64,000 nucleotides of DNA from Caenorhabditis remanei. Lineage: Eukaryota > Nematoda > Chromadorea > Rhabditida > Rhabditidae. The first letter of the stretch is position 1. Each line of letters starts with the position of its first letter. Below are positions 12,454 to 34,862 of this stretch, piece by piece. The position numbers and the translations under genes were made by a program. The notes beneath the pieces were generated by a model. That model was not told where the DNA came from, ran no database searches, and saw nothing but the letters and a program-made list of their open reading frames with translations. The DNA lies in the NCBI RefSeq assembly GCF_010183535.1, contig NC_071333.1:6136587-6200586 (forward strand), read 5' to 3'.

Positions 12454-15400
12454 TTAAAACAATATATCAATTGAACTCAGTCTAAATTTGCCATATATCT
12501 ACTCTGATGCCCTCAACACATACAAATCAACAAACTTCCCCCGAAACGGTTTATATCTCAGCTTTAATTTGTGGTCAACGTTTTTCAGATAGTATCTGAA
12601 CTGTCTTTGCTACTTCCAAAATCTTGCTTAACAGCAACAGTATTGCGTTCTTGATATTCATTTTTCTGTGAGATTCCCATCAGGCCATGTGATTCTGAAA
12701 TTGTAATAAAATGATATATGTTGATGACTAATATTATATATGTCGTACTTGTGGTCTGCAGGAAATGAGCAAAACGACACCTGTCGATGGAATCGAGAAG
12801 CATTTCATTTTTCTTCCAACAGAGAAACGAAACAAAAAGAATCATCAAAAAGAAGATAGGGATGATTATCCGATTTTTTGAGTGATAGATAGATTTGCAG
12901 ATACAAAAGAACAGAGAAAAAATTAGTTAGCTTGCAGACGATTGATCAGAGGGGCCCTTCCTTCCGAAAAATACTGGGGCACTTGATAGATGCGCCCGGG
13001 CGGCCCTGGGGCAACTGCCATGGCTCTTCTTTACCGATTGGGGATACTCGACAAAAGGACGCACGTAAAAAAAGAAAGAGATGGAGTGACGCAAGCACCT
13101 GGAAGAATGGGATATCTCGTGCTGTTGCTCATATTGCTCTTCTGCTTCTGCTCCAACGTAATTGTTCTTGAGCCGGTGTCAGATCATTTGAGTTGTTAAA
13201 GATAGGTACGTGTCGTTCATCTCCGCCGCCACCTTTCACTCATGACGTCAAGTATCAACAAACGATCGGAAAACACTGACGGGAGGGCAAAAAAGAGCTG
13301 TAAAGTTGAGGATCAGGTGTCCAGTCGTTATTACTCATCGATATCACTTGTTACGAACACTTTCAGATCGGTCCCCGAATTTTCATGAACCAGTTTTATC
13401 TTAAAATTTTTATCACTAAATTTGTATATTATAAATGTATGGTATGAAAATATGTCTACAATAAAAACAATAAAAAAGGGAATCTTGCTTTCGCAGAAAA
13501 TATATACAGTTAATTTGGATTATTTTACACTATCAAAATTAAACATGTGGATAGTTCGATAATTGTTTTATGTTAACATAATTGATGTAATAAGTAGGTT
13601 ACTTATAATTCACTGGTATAGTTAAAATTCTCAAAAGTAAACTTCCAACCTTAGCTCTGCAGGAATATTGGTTATGTTACTGTATCTGTGTTTAAGTTAA
13701 CAGTGATATAGAAACAGCCAAATACGGCGACTATTTTAAAAGAAATGTCTCTTTTCTCTCATTATAGAAAACCATGAAACTGTTTTTTGAACATGTTATC
13801 AAGTCACAAATTTGAAACACAGTCTTCTCTTTTTCCCATTTGATAAAAAAAATCAACAACCCGTTTTGCGTTTTTATGTTGCCTACTACCAACTTTAGGA
13901 AGTAATTTGTTGTTTCAATATGAAAAAAAAACAATCTAAAGTGTAGGCGCTGAAAAAAGTTTGTCTACCTCTTTCCACCATTATTTCATTAACGTTCTTC
14001 ATTATCGGCCCCTCTAATTTGTTGTTTGACAGGACATCGACAAGTTTTCCCCGTTCTGGAATTTGCTTGACTTTTGGGGAGACACTATTGCATTGCTCTT
14101 ATATACTCTGAATTGATAATACCGGAAATTGGATATTCTGGTGTCTTTGCATCTCCATCTTAAGTTCACATAGCCTCGTTTAGTTTTTCAGTCAGCGCCT
14201 ACTGACCGCTTCTGTCTCCTCCTATCAATTTCCACTCTTTTCTGTTTATCCTATCGTGAAACTTCTCAGCTTACACGACCCTCTTGAAGACAAGCAAAAC
14301 GACAAGATGCCGACTCTTTTAATCACAAAAAACCCCAAGGAAGATGGATAGAAGACTGATAGATCCATAGAGTAGAGAGGAAGACGGACAAATGAAAGGG
14401 GAAAAGAGAGTGAAAGAGAAAAGATGGGACCACAACTGTTCTACAACATTAACAACGAAATGTGGTTGGCAAGAGGAAGGGACGAGTGTGCTCTATCTGT
14501 TCTTATTTTATTATCATTTTAAAAGTGTCCTATCACTTTTATTTTAACTTATCTTATCTCATCTACGCTCCACTTTTTCCCCTTCTACTCTGCCGTGCTC
14601 AATGGAACGAGGGTCATTTGACCACATTCATAATTTAGTAGCGGCGCCTAAATGCACACAAAAAATTGTAAAAGTGCAAATCGTTCATGAACTTTAAACC
14701 AAATTTCAAAGAGTTTAATGTTTGACAGGAAAGAAAAAAGTTTGGGGTAAAAAAGTACGTGACTAGACATATCACGTTTCGGGTCCCTTCTACTACTTTT
14801 CTCACAAATGATAGTCCCCTCTTTATCAATCTCCGTCCCCGCCACTGGTCTTGTCACTCGGCTCCCGGGAAGAAAGAAGAGAAAGAAGAAAAAGCAAGAA
14901 GAAGAAGAAGAAGAAACTACTTTTTTTTGTCTCTCTCGCACAATAATATCTTCTCTTCACTGATCTCTACTTTTTTCTCATGATCCAAATCACATCATCA
15001 TCTACATTCAACTGTTCTATTCTCAGTGCCATATGGATCAAGAGAAATCTTTTTCGCTCAATTTTATGATATTCTTTATGTCTCACGTTTTCTCGTTTTC
15101 GTGAGGCGGAAATAAAGTGAAAGAGATAAAGAGTCATAAAATTCTCTTCGGATTGTTGAGCTGAAGAGACAGATAGCCCATGAGCTATAATATCGATTTT
15201 GAGTGATCTGATTTATTTTCTTTTCTTCTCAAACTGTTCCACATAATTTTGTAGAAAATTTAATTTGACTGATAATTTGAAACAACTGTACATTATAAAG
15301 AAAAATTGATTAAGACTTTTCTAAATTTCCATATACCTAGAATGACAATTTTTTCACTATGACAACATTCCATTCCTCTCATCTTCATCAAAATTTTTGA

Positions 15401-16503
15401 CCTCTATCCCAAACTTTAATACCTATCTTTACACCCTGAAAACATGTCCCATTTATCACTCGTTCATGTCTTTCCGCCAAACATTTTCTGCTCTTTTCTG
15501 CTCCGCGACCCGATGGAAATAAGTTCTCCGACGGTGGTGACATCGCGATTGGATCAACGATAGCAATGAAATATGAGATATCCATGGTGCCCCCATGATA
15601 TGTTTTTACAACAGAATGGTTGAAAAGGTTCAGAGAGACTTAGGTCAGAAGTAGAACTCTCGGCTATTTGGACTATTGACTTTGGTTTTTCCAGAGTTGC
15701 CCAGCTGCATCTTTTTTTCATCAGATTCATTTAAACACCAACAATAACACTTTGACCACACCATTCCTACTTACCAAAATTAATTTACAAACTGTATTTT
15801 TTGTTTTAGAAGGCTTATCAGAATCAGTGTCTGGTTTTGTGTGTGCTACTCCCGCGCAATGGCGGATAGATAGATCAAAAGTGTTGTGTACACATGTAAC
15901 TCTTCGACTTTATCCACGATCTCTTGTTCCGCGAATTTTCTATTGTTCGGTTTTACCCCCCTGACTTTTCAAGATAGTAAGTTCAAAATATAAACTGTTG
16001 GGCTAGTCAATCCACACCAATTGTGTGTCAATTACGGTGCCCATAAATCTTTTTTCTTCCCATAAAAAGGTTTTTCTTTTTTCCAAGTGTGCTCTTTTCT
16101 GCCGAGAGTTAATGGCCCGGAACGTGATCAGATGCTAGGTAAAAAAAAGAAAAGAAATAAGGTTCCAAGCAAAAAAGGTTCTGTCGGGGATGATGTTGAA
16201 AATTGTTCATTTTTATGATCTCTCTATCCTATGGCCCTTTTCTTTATATTTTTATTTTTTCTGCCTTCTGCTCGTCACCTCTTTCATTCAGTTTATACCG
16301 GATCCAGATGGTTGAAATGGCCACTAAGATCATGATGTGACTTTTTTCACACTCCCACATGTGCCACTTCTAAAACTTCTAAATTTGTTTACTTTTTCAG
16401 ACTAAAAGTATATACACATACATATAAACTGCCTTGCGTCTGTGACCCTTTTATTCTCGAAAGCCATCCCGGCGGTCCGACGATTATGATTTGTTGAAGA
16501 AGC
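12454..16503. other. Intergenic region between nhr-28 and ace-1
   Basis: About 4 kb. AATAAA at 12705-12710 may end nhr-28 transcripts. A conspicuously GC-richer block at 12935-13205 is listed separately as a possible exon or small ORF. The remainder is AT-rich with simple GAA-type repeats (about 14898-14915) and has no supportable gene. A strong acceptor (ACTTTTTCAG) ends at about 16400, roughly 100 bp before the ace-1 ATG, suggesting a 5' UTR intron or trans-splice site for ace-1. Confidence 0.5.
12935..13205 (+). other. Candidate orphan exon with small transmembrane ORF
   Basis: A GC-richer island in AT-rich DNA starts just after an acceptor-like site (AGCTTGCAG ending near 12934) and stops at a donor-like site (ATAG followed by GTACGTG). 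Inside, an ATG at about 13019 opens a 59-residue frame that ends in a strongly hydrophobic segment (MGYLVLLLILLFCFCSNVIV) and a short polar tail, stop near 13199. It could be a micropeptide gene, a 5' UTR exon of the downstream ace-1 gene, or a conserved noncoding block. Nothing ties it to a known family. Confidence 0.25.
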
Positions 16504-18953
<2,450 letters not shown>

Positions 18954-19406
18954 ATATAGGCGAGAGTCTTTATGTCAACAAGTGTTTTTTCCTCTCCTTA
19001 TTTCAATTCCTTATATTTGACTTTGCTTTTAGTCACCCCCTGTCAATGTTCTTTCCTATTCCTTGATTCAACATTCCGCATATTCCAATTCTTTAAAGGT
19101 GAATAACCAGACCATCTCTCTTTCTTATTTCAATTTTTATTTCAAGTTTTTTCGGTCACAATGAGCTTAGATTTGTAAAATAATGCTGGTTAGACTATAC
19201 TCCTCTTTCTTCTCCTCCTATAATAACTTCTACAACTTAGAATATTACTTGATTCATTTTCCTTCCGATAAAACTGAAAACCATGTACATTTAATTGACT
19301 CTGAACAATTGCCATCGTGATGTGATTTCGAACAAAGATTTCTGAATTCTTCTTTGTATCTTTTTCTACACTTCCATTATTACTCCCTAAAACAAAAATG
19401 TCTTTG

Positions 19407-19412
19407 AATAAA
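19407..19412 (+). terminator. Poly(A) signal for ace-1
   Basis: AATAAA about 450 nt downstream of the ace-1 stop codon, in a T-rich 3' region. Confidence 0.55.
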
Positions 19413-19645
19413 GAATGATAAAAACTGATTAGCCACCGTCATGTGAATTGACGATGGTTGCCTCGAAAAAAGTAAAGTGCCAGCAACAGACTTATCAGGC
19501 AAACTTTCAAACGTACCCAGGCATTATCAGGTAGGAAACGTACATTCCGTTTGAAGCTGGAGTGTCATTTGGCTTGATCAATTGGAAAAGTAATAAATTG
19601 TCGACAGATTGATGTTAGATGTTATTAAATAGTCCAACAGTCAAG

Positions 19646-19684
19646 TGAAATGGTGCGAAAAACGATGAAATGGTGCGAAAAACG
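19646..19684. repeat. Two-copy 20-bp tandem duplication
   Basis: The 19-mer TGAAATGGTGCGAAAAACG occurs at 19646-19664 and again at 19666-19684, separated by one base. It is a small local duplication with no evident function. Confidence 0.85.
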
Positions 19685-21199
19685 CTTCATTGTGGGCGGG
19701 CTCATTTTTGAAAATATTTCGTTTTAAAAAGTGGTTGCTAGCTAATACTATTATCAGTTATTCTCCGGCAGTGAAACTGTTTTTTCACAGTAATGCTCTA
19801 AATAGTTCCGTGAGCCTCGCAAGTATTTTTTTATGGTTACGTTTTCGGTAACCCAAAATGCCTGTAAACGTTTAATCAGTCTATTTTTTAAAGACGATGT
19901 TTTCGCCAAAACATATAATCGACTACTAGTAACTTTCACTTCGAACTCAAAAGTCTCAGCAACTTGTATTCAATGAAACATTCGCTCAAAAGAATTAGTT
20001 AGAGATCAAACTCACCAAGAATGAAGCTCGAAAATGTTTTCAATAAACACAACGAACTTGTCAAAGTATCAGACGTGGCCGTAGCTATTTTTTCTAGCGG
20101 AAATTTTTAAAATAATCGCATTAACAGGTGTAACAGTCTTGAACGTCGTTATCACCTATTGTAACTTTAAATAAAGTCGTAAAAAGAGAAGCGATTTAAG
20201 GTTTCAAATCAAAAGAGCACAGTTATAGTCTTTACTCGTCAAACACATTAGCGTTAGATACGTTCAGTACGTTCAAAGTGCGAAATCGTCTGCTATCAGT
20301 TCTGAACATATCGAGAAGAGACGCCTATTAAACTATAAACCTCATTCTTTTCTTACTTTCTCCTCAAATTACAGCACTTGATGTAACATATGTATGCCTC
20401 CTTTTTTAAGACTTTTGAACAATTTTGTTCTAGTTTTTCGGCCACTGAAAACAGCAGACGATGACAATTCATTTTAAATGACTTGTTGTTTTTTTTCCCA
20501 TTTTCGACTTACGTTTTCCCTACACTCAAAGAACTGAACAACTGAAAAACAATTCAACTGATTCCATGATCTAATTTCTTTCTCTCATTCCAATCTATTT
20601 CCGTAGCTTTCTCATGTCTGTTTACTCCTGTCAAAATCTTGTCTCCATTTTCTATGCCCGCCTCCTGTCGGTTCCTTGGTCTAGGCTCACTTTCGTCATC
20701 AATTCTGATAATCGATAAAACGATAACTTTTGGCTATAAATGTGCCATATCAGTTTCACCAGACACTATCTTTTTTCTTTCTACCAATTCTGTTATCATT
20801 TTTTTTCCCAATTCGCCGAAGGTTTACTTTCAAAACTTTTCACCTACCATTTGGAACGCAACTTTTTTGACAATAATGGTTTCCTTTTATTGGCAACGAA
20901 CCATTAAACGAAGAGGTATTCGATGAATAGAGGGACCCAAAACAAGGAACGATCGATTCAAGCTGGCCGAAGAAAAAAGGAGGTGGCCTAGCGCGCGACT
21001 GAATGGCCGAGAATAGAGAGGACACTCGGCCATTGTGTTTTGCACAGTGTGCGCACTTTTTATTTGTTTTTTTTTGTTTGAATTTGATGAGTAATGCTGT
21101 TGTCTTCTGTTATAGTTTTTAACAAAACAATTTTTGTGACAAAAATTTGAATTTCAGGTTTAAAACTTGCAACTCGGTACGAACGGCCGAAATAACACG

Positions 21200-24100
21200 A
21201 TGAGTTCCGTCAGAACGAACGGACCAATGCTCTTAACTTCATCACCGCCGATGTCTCCACCTGTGCCGCTTGAGGAAAACCCAGCTAAACCCAGTCAAGC
21301 TTTTGTTCGATTCCTCATGGTCTTTTTGATTATTCTTATGGGGTCACAGGTCAGTTTTTGTTTGAAATTTGAATTAAGTTGAGTTAGTGCTATGAAAATC
21401 AATAATTCATATTTCAGTACACATATGGGGTTTTCGTTCATTCCGCCTTTCTCAGCATGCAGTTTGCTGGTTCAGCTCTTCTGTTTCTCAGTGCTGCTGA
21501 GAGTTATTGGTGGATTGTCTTCGCTAAAAAATCAAATCATCAAGGAATCCGTCTTCTTTCGCGGTATGTTCTGGACTAATCTTTTAGTGTAACTGTGATT
21601 TGTTGCAGAACGGCTGGAACCATCTTCTACATTGCTTGCTTGTTCCTGAACTTGACTCATTGTTTAGAAGACATAAGCGATATCAACGATTCTGGACATA
21701 CTGAACATTCAAATGAGACAACAGAAGCATTGACAGACAGTGCAGGGACTATCGGAGCATTGTTTGAGGAAGCAGGTCATGGACATGGAATTAATTGTAA
21801 GCGTTTATTATGCTTTTGTGGAACAGTAGTTAGAGACATAGTAGTCAGTTTCATAAACTAAAACGCGAAGATGAAGACATATTACATGGGAATGACCCGG
21901 AGTGTCCCACCTGGAATCTTTCCATATTTTGTACATAAGTAGTGTCTGGCGTAACTAAGAAAAATCCAAAATTATAGCGGCGCTCTCTGAGGTTTCGGAG
22001 AGTTGCACAACTTTTTTGGAAATTTTTGAAAATTTCGATGACTCCACTTTGAGATCTCGTAACTTATTGAGTTTTTAAGCTACCGTAATGGCTTTAGACT
22101 CATTCGATAGGTAATGACACTGACTTCAAAATTATCTCTTTGAGCTATTGACAAAACACATAACCTGCTGAGCTGTAGTTGAAAGTGTGAAAAAGTTGTC
22201 AGTGTGAGGTTTCGAAAAATGTCAAATTTCGACAATCGGGGAAATGGGGACTACCACCTGCGTACTCCTCAGTCTGAGTTATGTCTGTATACGTGCCCAA
22301 ATATAGGTCGAGCCTTTGAGTTACGAGAGTTATTTCAGTTTCTTTGAAAATTTTGAGCTTTTCCATGTATCCCTATACGTTCTGTGGTCCAAAATTGGCA
22401 CCCGTTTATATTGAAGCTCCAGCACCAAAAACATCATTTATGGCAAGTTAACGCAAAATTTTGTGCTATAGCCTCGTTTTCGTTATTTTTGCCATTTCTC
22501 TGATTATTTGATGAAAACTGAACGTATAGGGATACGTGGAAAAGCTGAAAATTTTCCGAAAAACTGAAATAACTCTCGTAACTCAAAGGCTCGACCTATA
22601 TTTGAACACGTATACAGACATAGCTCAGAGTAAGAAGTACGCAGGTGGTAGTCCCCAGTTCCCCGATTGTCGAAATTTGACATTTTTCGAAACCTCACAC
22701 TGACAACTTTTTCACACTTTCAACTACAGCTCAACAGGTTATGTGTTTTGTCGATAGCTCTTGAAGAAGTTTTTGAAGTCAGTGTCATTACCTATCGAAT
22801 GAGCCTAAAATTATTACGGTAGCTTAAAAACTCAATAAGTTACGAGATCTCAAAGTGGAGTCATCGAAATTTTCAAAAATTTGCAAAAAAGTTGTGTAAC
22901 TCTCCGAAACCTCAGAGAGCGCCGCTATAATTTTGGATTTTTCTTAGTTACGCCAGACACTACTTATGTACAAAATATGGGAAGATTCCAGGTGGGACAC
23001 TCCGGGTCATTCCCATGTTAGTGTCAAAGAGCGAAAAAACTATTCACTGCGACAAAACATTTTTTTACTAGTTGAGATTGTACACGATAACTTGTTACTG
23101 TGATGATGCATTTATAGCAGATAAGTGACACTGCACAGTTTCAATTATAGACGCCAAACGGCGAGGTAGCAGAATTGCCGTTTCCTGTATTCTTAAGAAA
23201 AATACCACTTTGTAAACAATGATTCAACTTCTGCAATTGGTGTATCTTAAATGCTGGAACTTGGCAACTAGTGTTACCGAGGTTGTACTCTGCAAAGTGT
23301 GCTGTTGTCAGCGCATTCATCCCAAAAAAGCGAAAAAAGAGCAAAACTACCTAGTACAGCGCAGTTCGCTTATCCATAACATGATCTCAAGTTAGTTTCT
23401 GATTCAAATTGCGTAATTGATTTAGCATTATCTAATTAGTATTCCCCCGGAGTTGTAATGAACTTTTGATCATCTGTATTTCAGCTCTCATCCTATGCGG
23501 CTCCGTTGTCGACCTTGCCATCAAAACAGCTTTCGCCTTTTCCTACAACTCTTTGTCAATTCACTTCTTCGGAAATTTCTTCGTCATGGTCTCCCCACCA
23601 CTTTTAACACTTGCCGTTTACGCTCATCAGCTTCGTGAAGTGGATCTCTTCGGTGACTGGCTAGAAGATCATTTGGAACCAAGTGCTACTATAGTCCTGA
23701 CTGTTATGTGCATCTCAATTTCTTTTTGGTCATGTGAGTTCTTATGATTGATCTCTCCATTCTCATAAACTTCTTTGTTTTTCAGTGAGTAAAAAAAAAC
23801 AATTTTTGCTGGCTGAGGGACCAAAGAATTTTGAGATCGACAAAATAAGCAAAGCAGTGAAGTCGAAAAATGACCGTTTGGAGAAAGTGGACCACGTGCA
23901 TGCCAGTTGTGAGTGGCCAGAAGGATTTACGGTGTCACTCAAGGCATACATCAAGGTAATTGTTACTCAGATAATAGGACAAAAATTTAGTGTTGTGCCA
24001 TTATAGTGATTTCCGAAAATAACTATTTAGTTTCCGTGTTAATGTTTGGAAAGTTGAAAAATTTGCATTTTCCGAGGTTGATGTGTAATAGGATAATGTG

Positions 24101-24906
24101 ATGCTTATCCTATTACACCTGTTTTTTTCTGAATCAGTCATAGCTAGATGTAGTCCGAACTCAAGTCAGGAACACTTTTCAAATTATGAGGACATCAGGC
24201 CATTCACTTGATAACAGTTTATGCCCATTTTGAGTGACACAGAAGGGTTGAAATGAACTTGGGACTTTTATCAATTATCAGTTATTGGCCATCAATTTTC
24301 TCTTGATCAATTTTTTCCCAGTAGTACGATAAGGCATATAGTTTGAACATTGTTCTAGGAAATCATTCACGTGAACCTTTTCTCAAAACTTCGGTTCCAC
24401 CAAGCTAATCATATTCTAAAATTTTCTTTTTCAGGTGGAAAAAAGCAAAAAAGACTGGGTCTCCCGTGCCGCCGACGACTATTCCCAGCTGAAGAGTCTC
24501 CTCCATCAAGAAATCAAATCGCAAGGCGCCAAAGAAGTGAGTTTCAAAACAGGTGGTCTTTTCGAAGAAGATGGGTCATTTTGTGTAGATGAATAAGTGC
24601 AGTGCGGAGAAGAAGAGATGAAGCCAAATTGCTGTCTTGGTTGATAGATTAGCAGGCGGCTTTCCGATTCGAATGCTCTAGCGGGTAGTGTAAAAATATT
24701 TGTGATGAATTGAAATTGTGTTGCGAGATGTGAGATGGGAGATGAAGATTTTAATATCTTTAAATTTGTTGCAGGTCATCGTCGAGCCGGTGTTTGTTGA
24801 TCAACGTGAAATGACCGACTTCGTCGATCCCATCTGTATTTCTCCCAGCTGCCATAACGAGAATGTTGGTTGCTGCACCATTCCGAAGCCAGTCGGAGAA
24901 GCTTAA
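21200..24906 (+). CDS. Divergent CDF/ZnT-like six-TM membrane protein
   Basis: Seven exons: 21200-21349, 21418-21563, 21609-21796, 23485-23733, 23786-23955, 24435-24536 and 24775-24906. They give 378 residues. Six hydrophobic segments are visible (approximately residues 35-57, 61-83, 96-118, 162-182, 189-212 and 225-246). An acidic His-containing loop (around 119-160) follows segment three, and a cytosolic-type tail follows segment six. The last two segments resemble CDF zinc-transporter TM5-TM6: H188-F-F-G-N192 sits where CDF proteins have HxxGD, and HLEPSATIVLTVM parallels the DPxCT motif. The tail resembles the CDF C-terminal domain and ends with C-x4-C-x6-CC spacing, reminiscent of ZnT1. 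The metal-site residues of TM2 and TM5 are not conserved, so transport is doubtful. The loop position differs from canonical CDFs, so the family call is tentative. A foldback element fills intron 3. Confidence 0.6.
21882..23020. mobile_element. 1.13-kb foldback (palindromic) DNA element in intron 3 of the CDF-like gene
   Basis: Two inverted arms of exactly 498 bp, 21885-22382 and 22520-23017, flank a 137-bp loop. The arms differ at only scattered positions and share equal length, so indels between them are few. Termini read CATGGGAATGACCCGG and its complement, and TTA occurs directly on both sides (21882-21884 and 23018-23020), consistent with a 3-bp TNA target-site duplication. I found no transposase ORF, so this is a non-autonomous foldback/MITE-type element. 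Once transcribed within the host intron it could form a roughly 500-bp RNA hairpin. Confidence 0.9.
24083..24118. repeat. Short perfect hairpin in an intron
   Basis: GTGTAATAGGATA at 24083-24095 is perfectly inverted at 24106-24118 around a 10-nt loop, inside intron 5 of the CDF-like gene. It may be a remnant of a small palindromic repeat. Confidence 0.8.
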
Positions 24907-25482
24907 AAGTAGTAGTATAACCATTTTTTCAAACACAATATGTACTTTTTACACTTTTCTTTGGTAAAAGCTTTCTCCACACCATGTCAAATAGGGGTGT
25001 TCCCTTCATTCCGAGCTACTTTATGTGCAATCACTTATTTTCTCTTTTGTCTCCAAATTATCCCGTCCCCTTCGAATTTTTAAAACACAATCGGTGATCC
25101 AAACTGTTTTAGTGATACTTTCTCCTCCTGCATTTATATGTACTTGTTTTAAAAGACCTCTCGATTTGAAAATGAATTTTATTGGGTTTTTGTACGTTTT
25201 AAAAAAGCGAACATTGTCAAATATATTATGGTTTTACAAAAAAAAGAAAACAAGGTGGAGATTATAAGCTGGTAGGGGGCAGTTTTGCATTTTGGGATTT
25301 CGATGAAAAGTCCTTAAAAAATGTTTACATCACAAAGATGGGGATGGCAGGAGAATAGAAAGATTAGATGTCATTCTAGACAATGTTTAAAAAACTGAAA
25401 ATAAAAAAGGGAAAACAAAAAAAATTGCGTTTAGAAAAAGTGTGAAAGCAAGTATTGGCAAATTTATGATCGTGGTTATATA

Positions 25483-25488
25483 TTTATT
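25483..25488 (-). terminator. Poly(A) signal for let-2
   Basis: AATAAA on the minus strand, about 44 nt after the let-2 stop codon, an ordinary distance for nematode 3' ends. Confidence 0.75.
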
Positions 25489-25531
25489 AGAAATTGGAAC
25501 ATTTTGATGTCTAAGTAAAGTGAGTAGGCAC

Positions 25532-33587
<8,056 letters not shown>

Positions 33588-34649
33588 GGTGGTAGGCAGC
33601 CGTTGGCTGTGAGAGCACCAGTAAGAAGAAAAGAATCAACTCTTAGTTAAGGGGCGGGGCGTCCAAGACGATCGAAAGAGAAGGAGGGGCCGCTGCTCCG
33701 TCCGTCTTCTTCTGAGGCACAGACGACAGCAGCACACGCTGTAATAGCAGAAATAGTAGAAAGGATGTGCTCATATTGAAGAGATCGAGAGAAGGGATGA
33801 AGTGGCAAGCAACCGAAGGGGGACAGACAGCCAACGCACGGATCCTCAGCGATGCGGAATCGACTGAACTTTAGAGAAAAAATGTGACACGGATTGTTAC
33901 GAGGGACCGACCGCAACATGTGCATATGGTCACTAGATTAATCGAGAAGAAAAAGTTATATTGGAAAGAAATGAAAAATTGGAAATGAAGAGTGTGTACG
34001 CTTATGAATCATTTTGGATACTTTGAGAAATCGAAGAAAGCGGACTTTAGAAATAAGTAAAAGTGCAGTGTGAGACACAGATATTGTAGAGATAATAGAT
34101 TTGGAAAAAAATGATTTGGAGAAGATGAGGAAATGAATCCAATAGTTGACAATACCGAGGTAGAGCACAGTACATTTCAACGGTCCAGAACAAAACCGAC
34201 CACATCAAAACCCATCTCTCAACTACAGCACATTGCGATTTCGATTTGCTCTATCCATCCATCCGATGCGCAATTGTTGCTTTCCAACGATCTAAATCCA
34301 TCTTCTCCTCCCTTTTCTCTTATCAATCTGTTGACCCTCCTTCCAAGAAAACTTTGATAAAGTGCACAGAGCTGTCAACTTCTGATTGACGATAACCGAT
34401 GAGCATTTGAATCTTCCAACATTATGAAAATTGTATCTGAATGTGAGTATACACATACACCATTTGAAACAGATTAGGTTAAAATATCTTGATGTTCCCT
34501 CGAGTTGTGTTTTAGTGATCCAAAGAAAAAATCAACATAGCTGAAGAAGTGTGAAGTAGCATTTTTAAAGCGATTAGCGGAATAAAGACACTTTTCATCG
34601 GCGTATTCTTTTATTTCCCATGTCGTGGTTGTATAGGTAACCATTTCTG
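33588..34649. other. let-2 upstream region
   Basis: About 1 kb between the let-2 ATG and the next gene on the same strand. It contains a GC-richer block around 33645-33730 including GGGGCGGGGCG on the plus strand, which may mark promoter or 5' UTR sequence of let-2. No coding gene is supportable. Confidence 0.4.
34610..34615 (-). terminator. Poly(A) signal for the small secreted-protein gene
   Basis: AATAAA on the minus strand about 35 nt past the stop of the 70-residue ORF; its placement supports that ORF being a real gene. Confidence 0.5.
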
Positions 34650-34862
34650 TTATAATAATACATTTGGCTCATCTTGCAACTCTTTTTTTTTAAATCTCTG
34701 CCAACTTTTTCTGCCTCTGGCCGCAAATCCATCCTCAACACACCGCATTACGGCTATCTTTCCTTGACCACGACAAAGTTTGTGATAGGAAGCGGCGCCT
34801 AGCGCCTCCTGACGCATCGGCAACATTGTGAGTATAAGAAAAACGTATTGAAGATAACTCAT
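34650..34862 (-). CDS. Small putative secreted protein, 70 aa
   Basis: A single-exon frame with ATG at 34862 and stop at 34650. The frame is also open upstream, but the first true ATG gives MSYLQYVFLILTMLP, a plausible signal peptide with likely cleavage after EALGA. The mature part is about 47 residues, basic, with two cysteines (C35 and C44), and contains a basic run (ARGRK then FKKK) that could be processed. AATAAA 35 nt downstream supports it. I do not recognise a family: it lacks the four-Cys pattern of insulin-like peptides and any C-terminal amidation signal. It could be a chance ORF. Confidence 0.4.
   Translation of the reverse strand: MSYLQYVFLILTMLPMRQEALGAASYHKLCRGQGKIAVMRCVEDGFAARGRKSWQRFKKKELQDEPNVLL

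Larger units (their letters stand above)
18954..21199. other. Intergenic region between ace-1 and the CDF-like gene
   Basis: About 2.2 kb holding the ace-1 3' UTR and the likely promoter of the next gene. A short tandem duplication lies at 19646-19684. An ATTTCAG acceptor ends near 21158, about 40 bp before the next ATG, consistent with a 5' UTR intron or spliced-leader site. No gene is supportable here. Confidence 0.5.
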
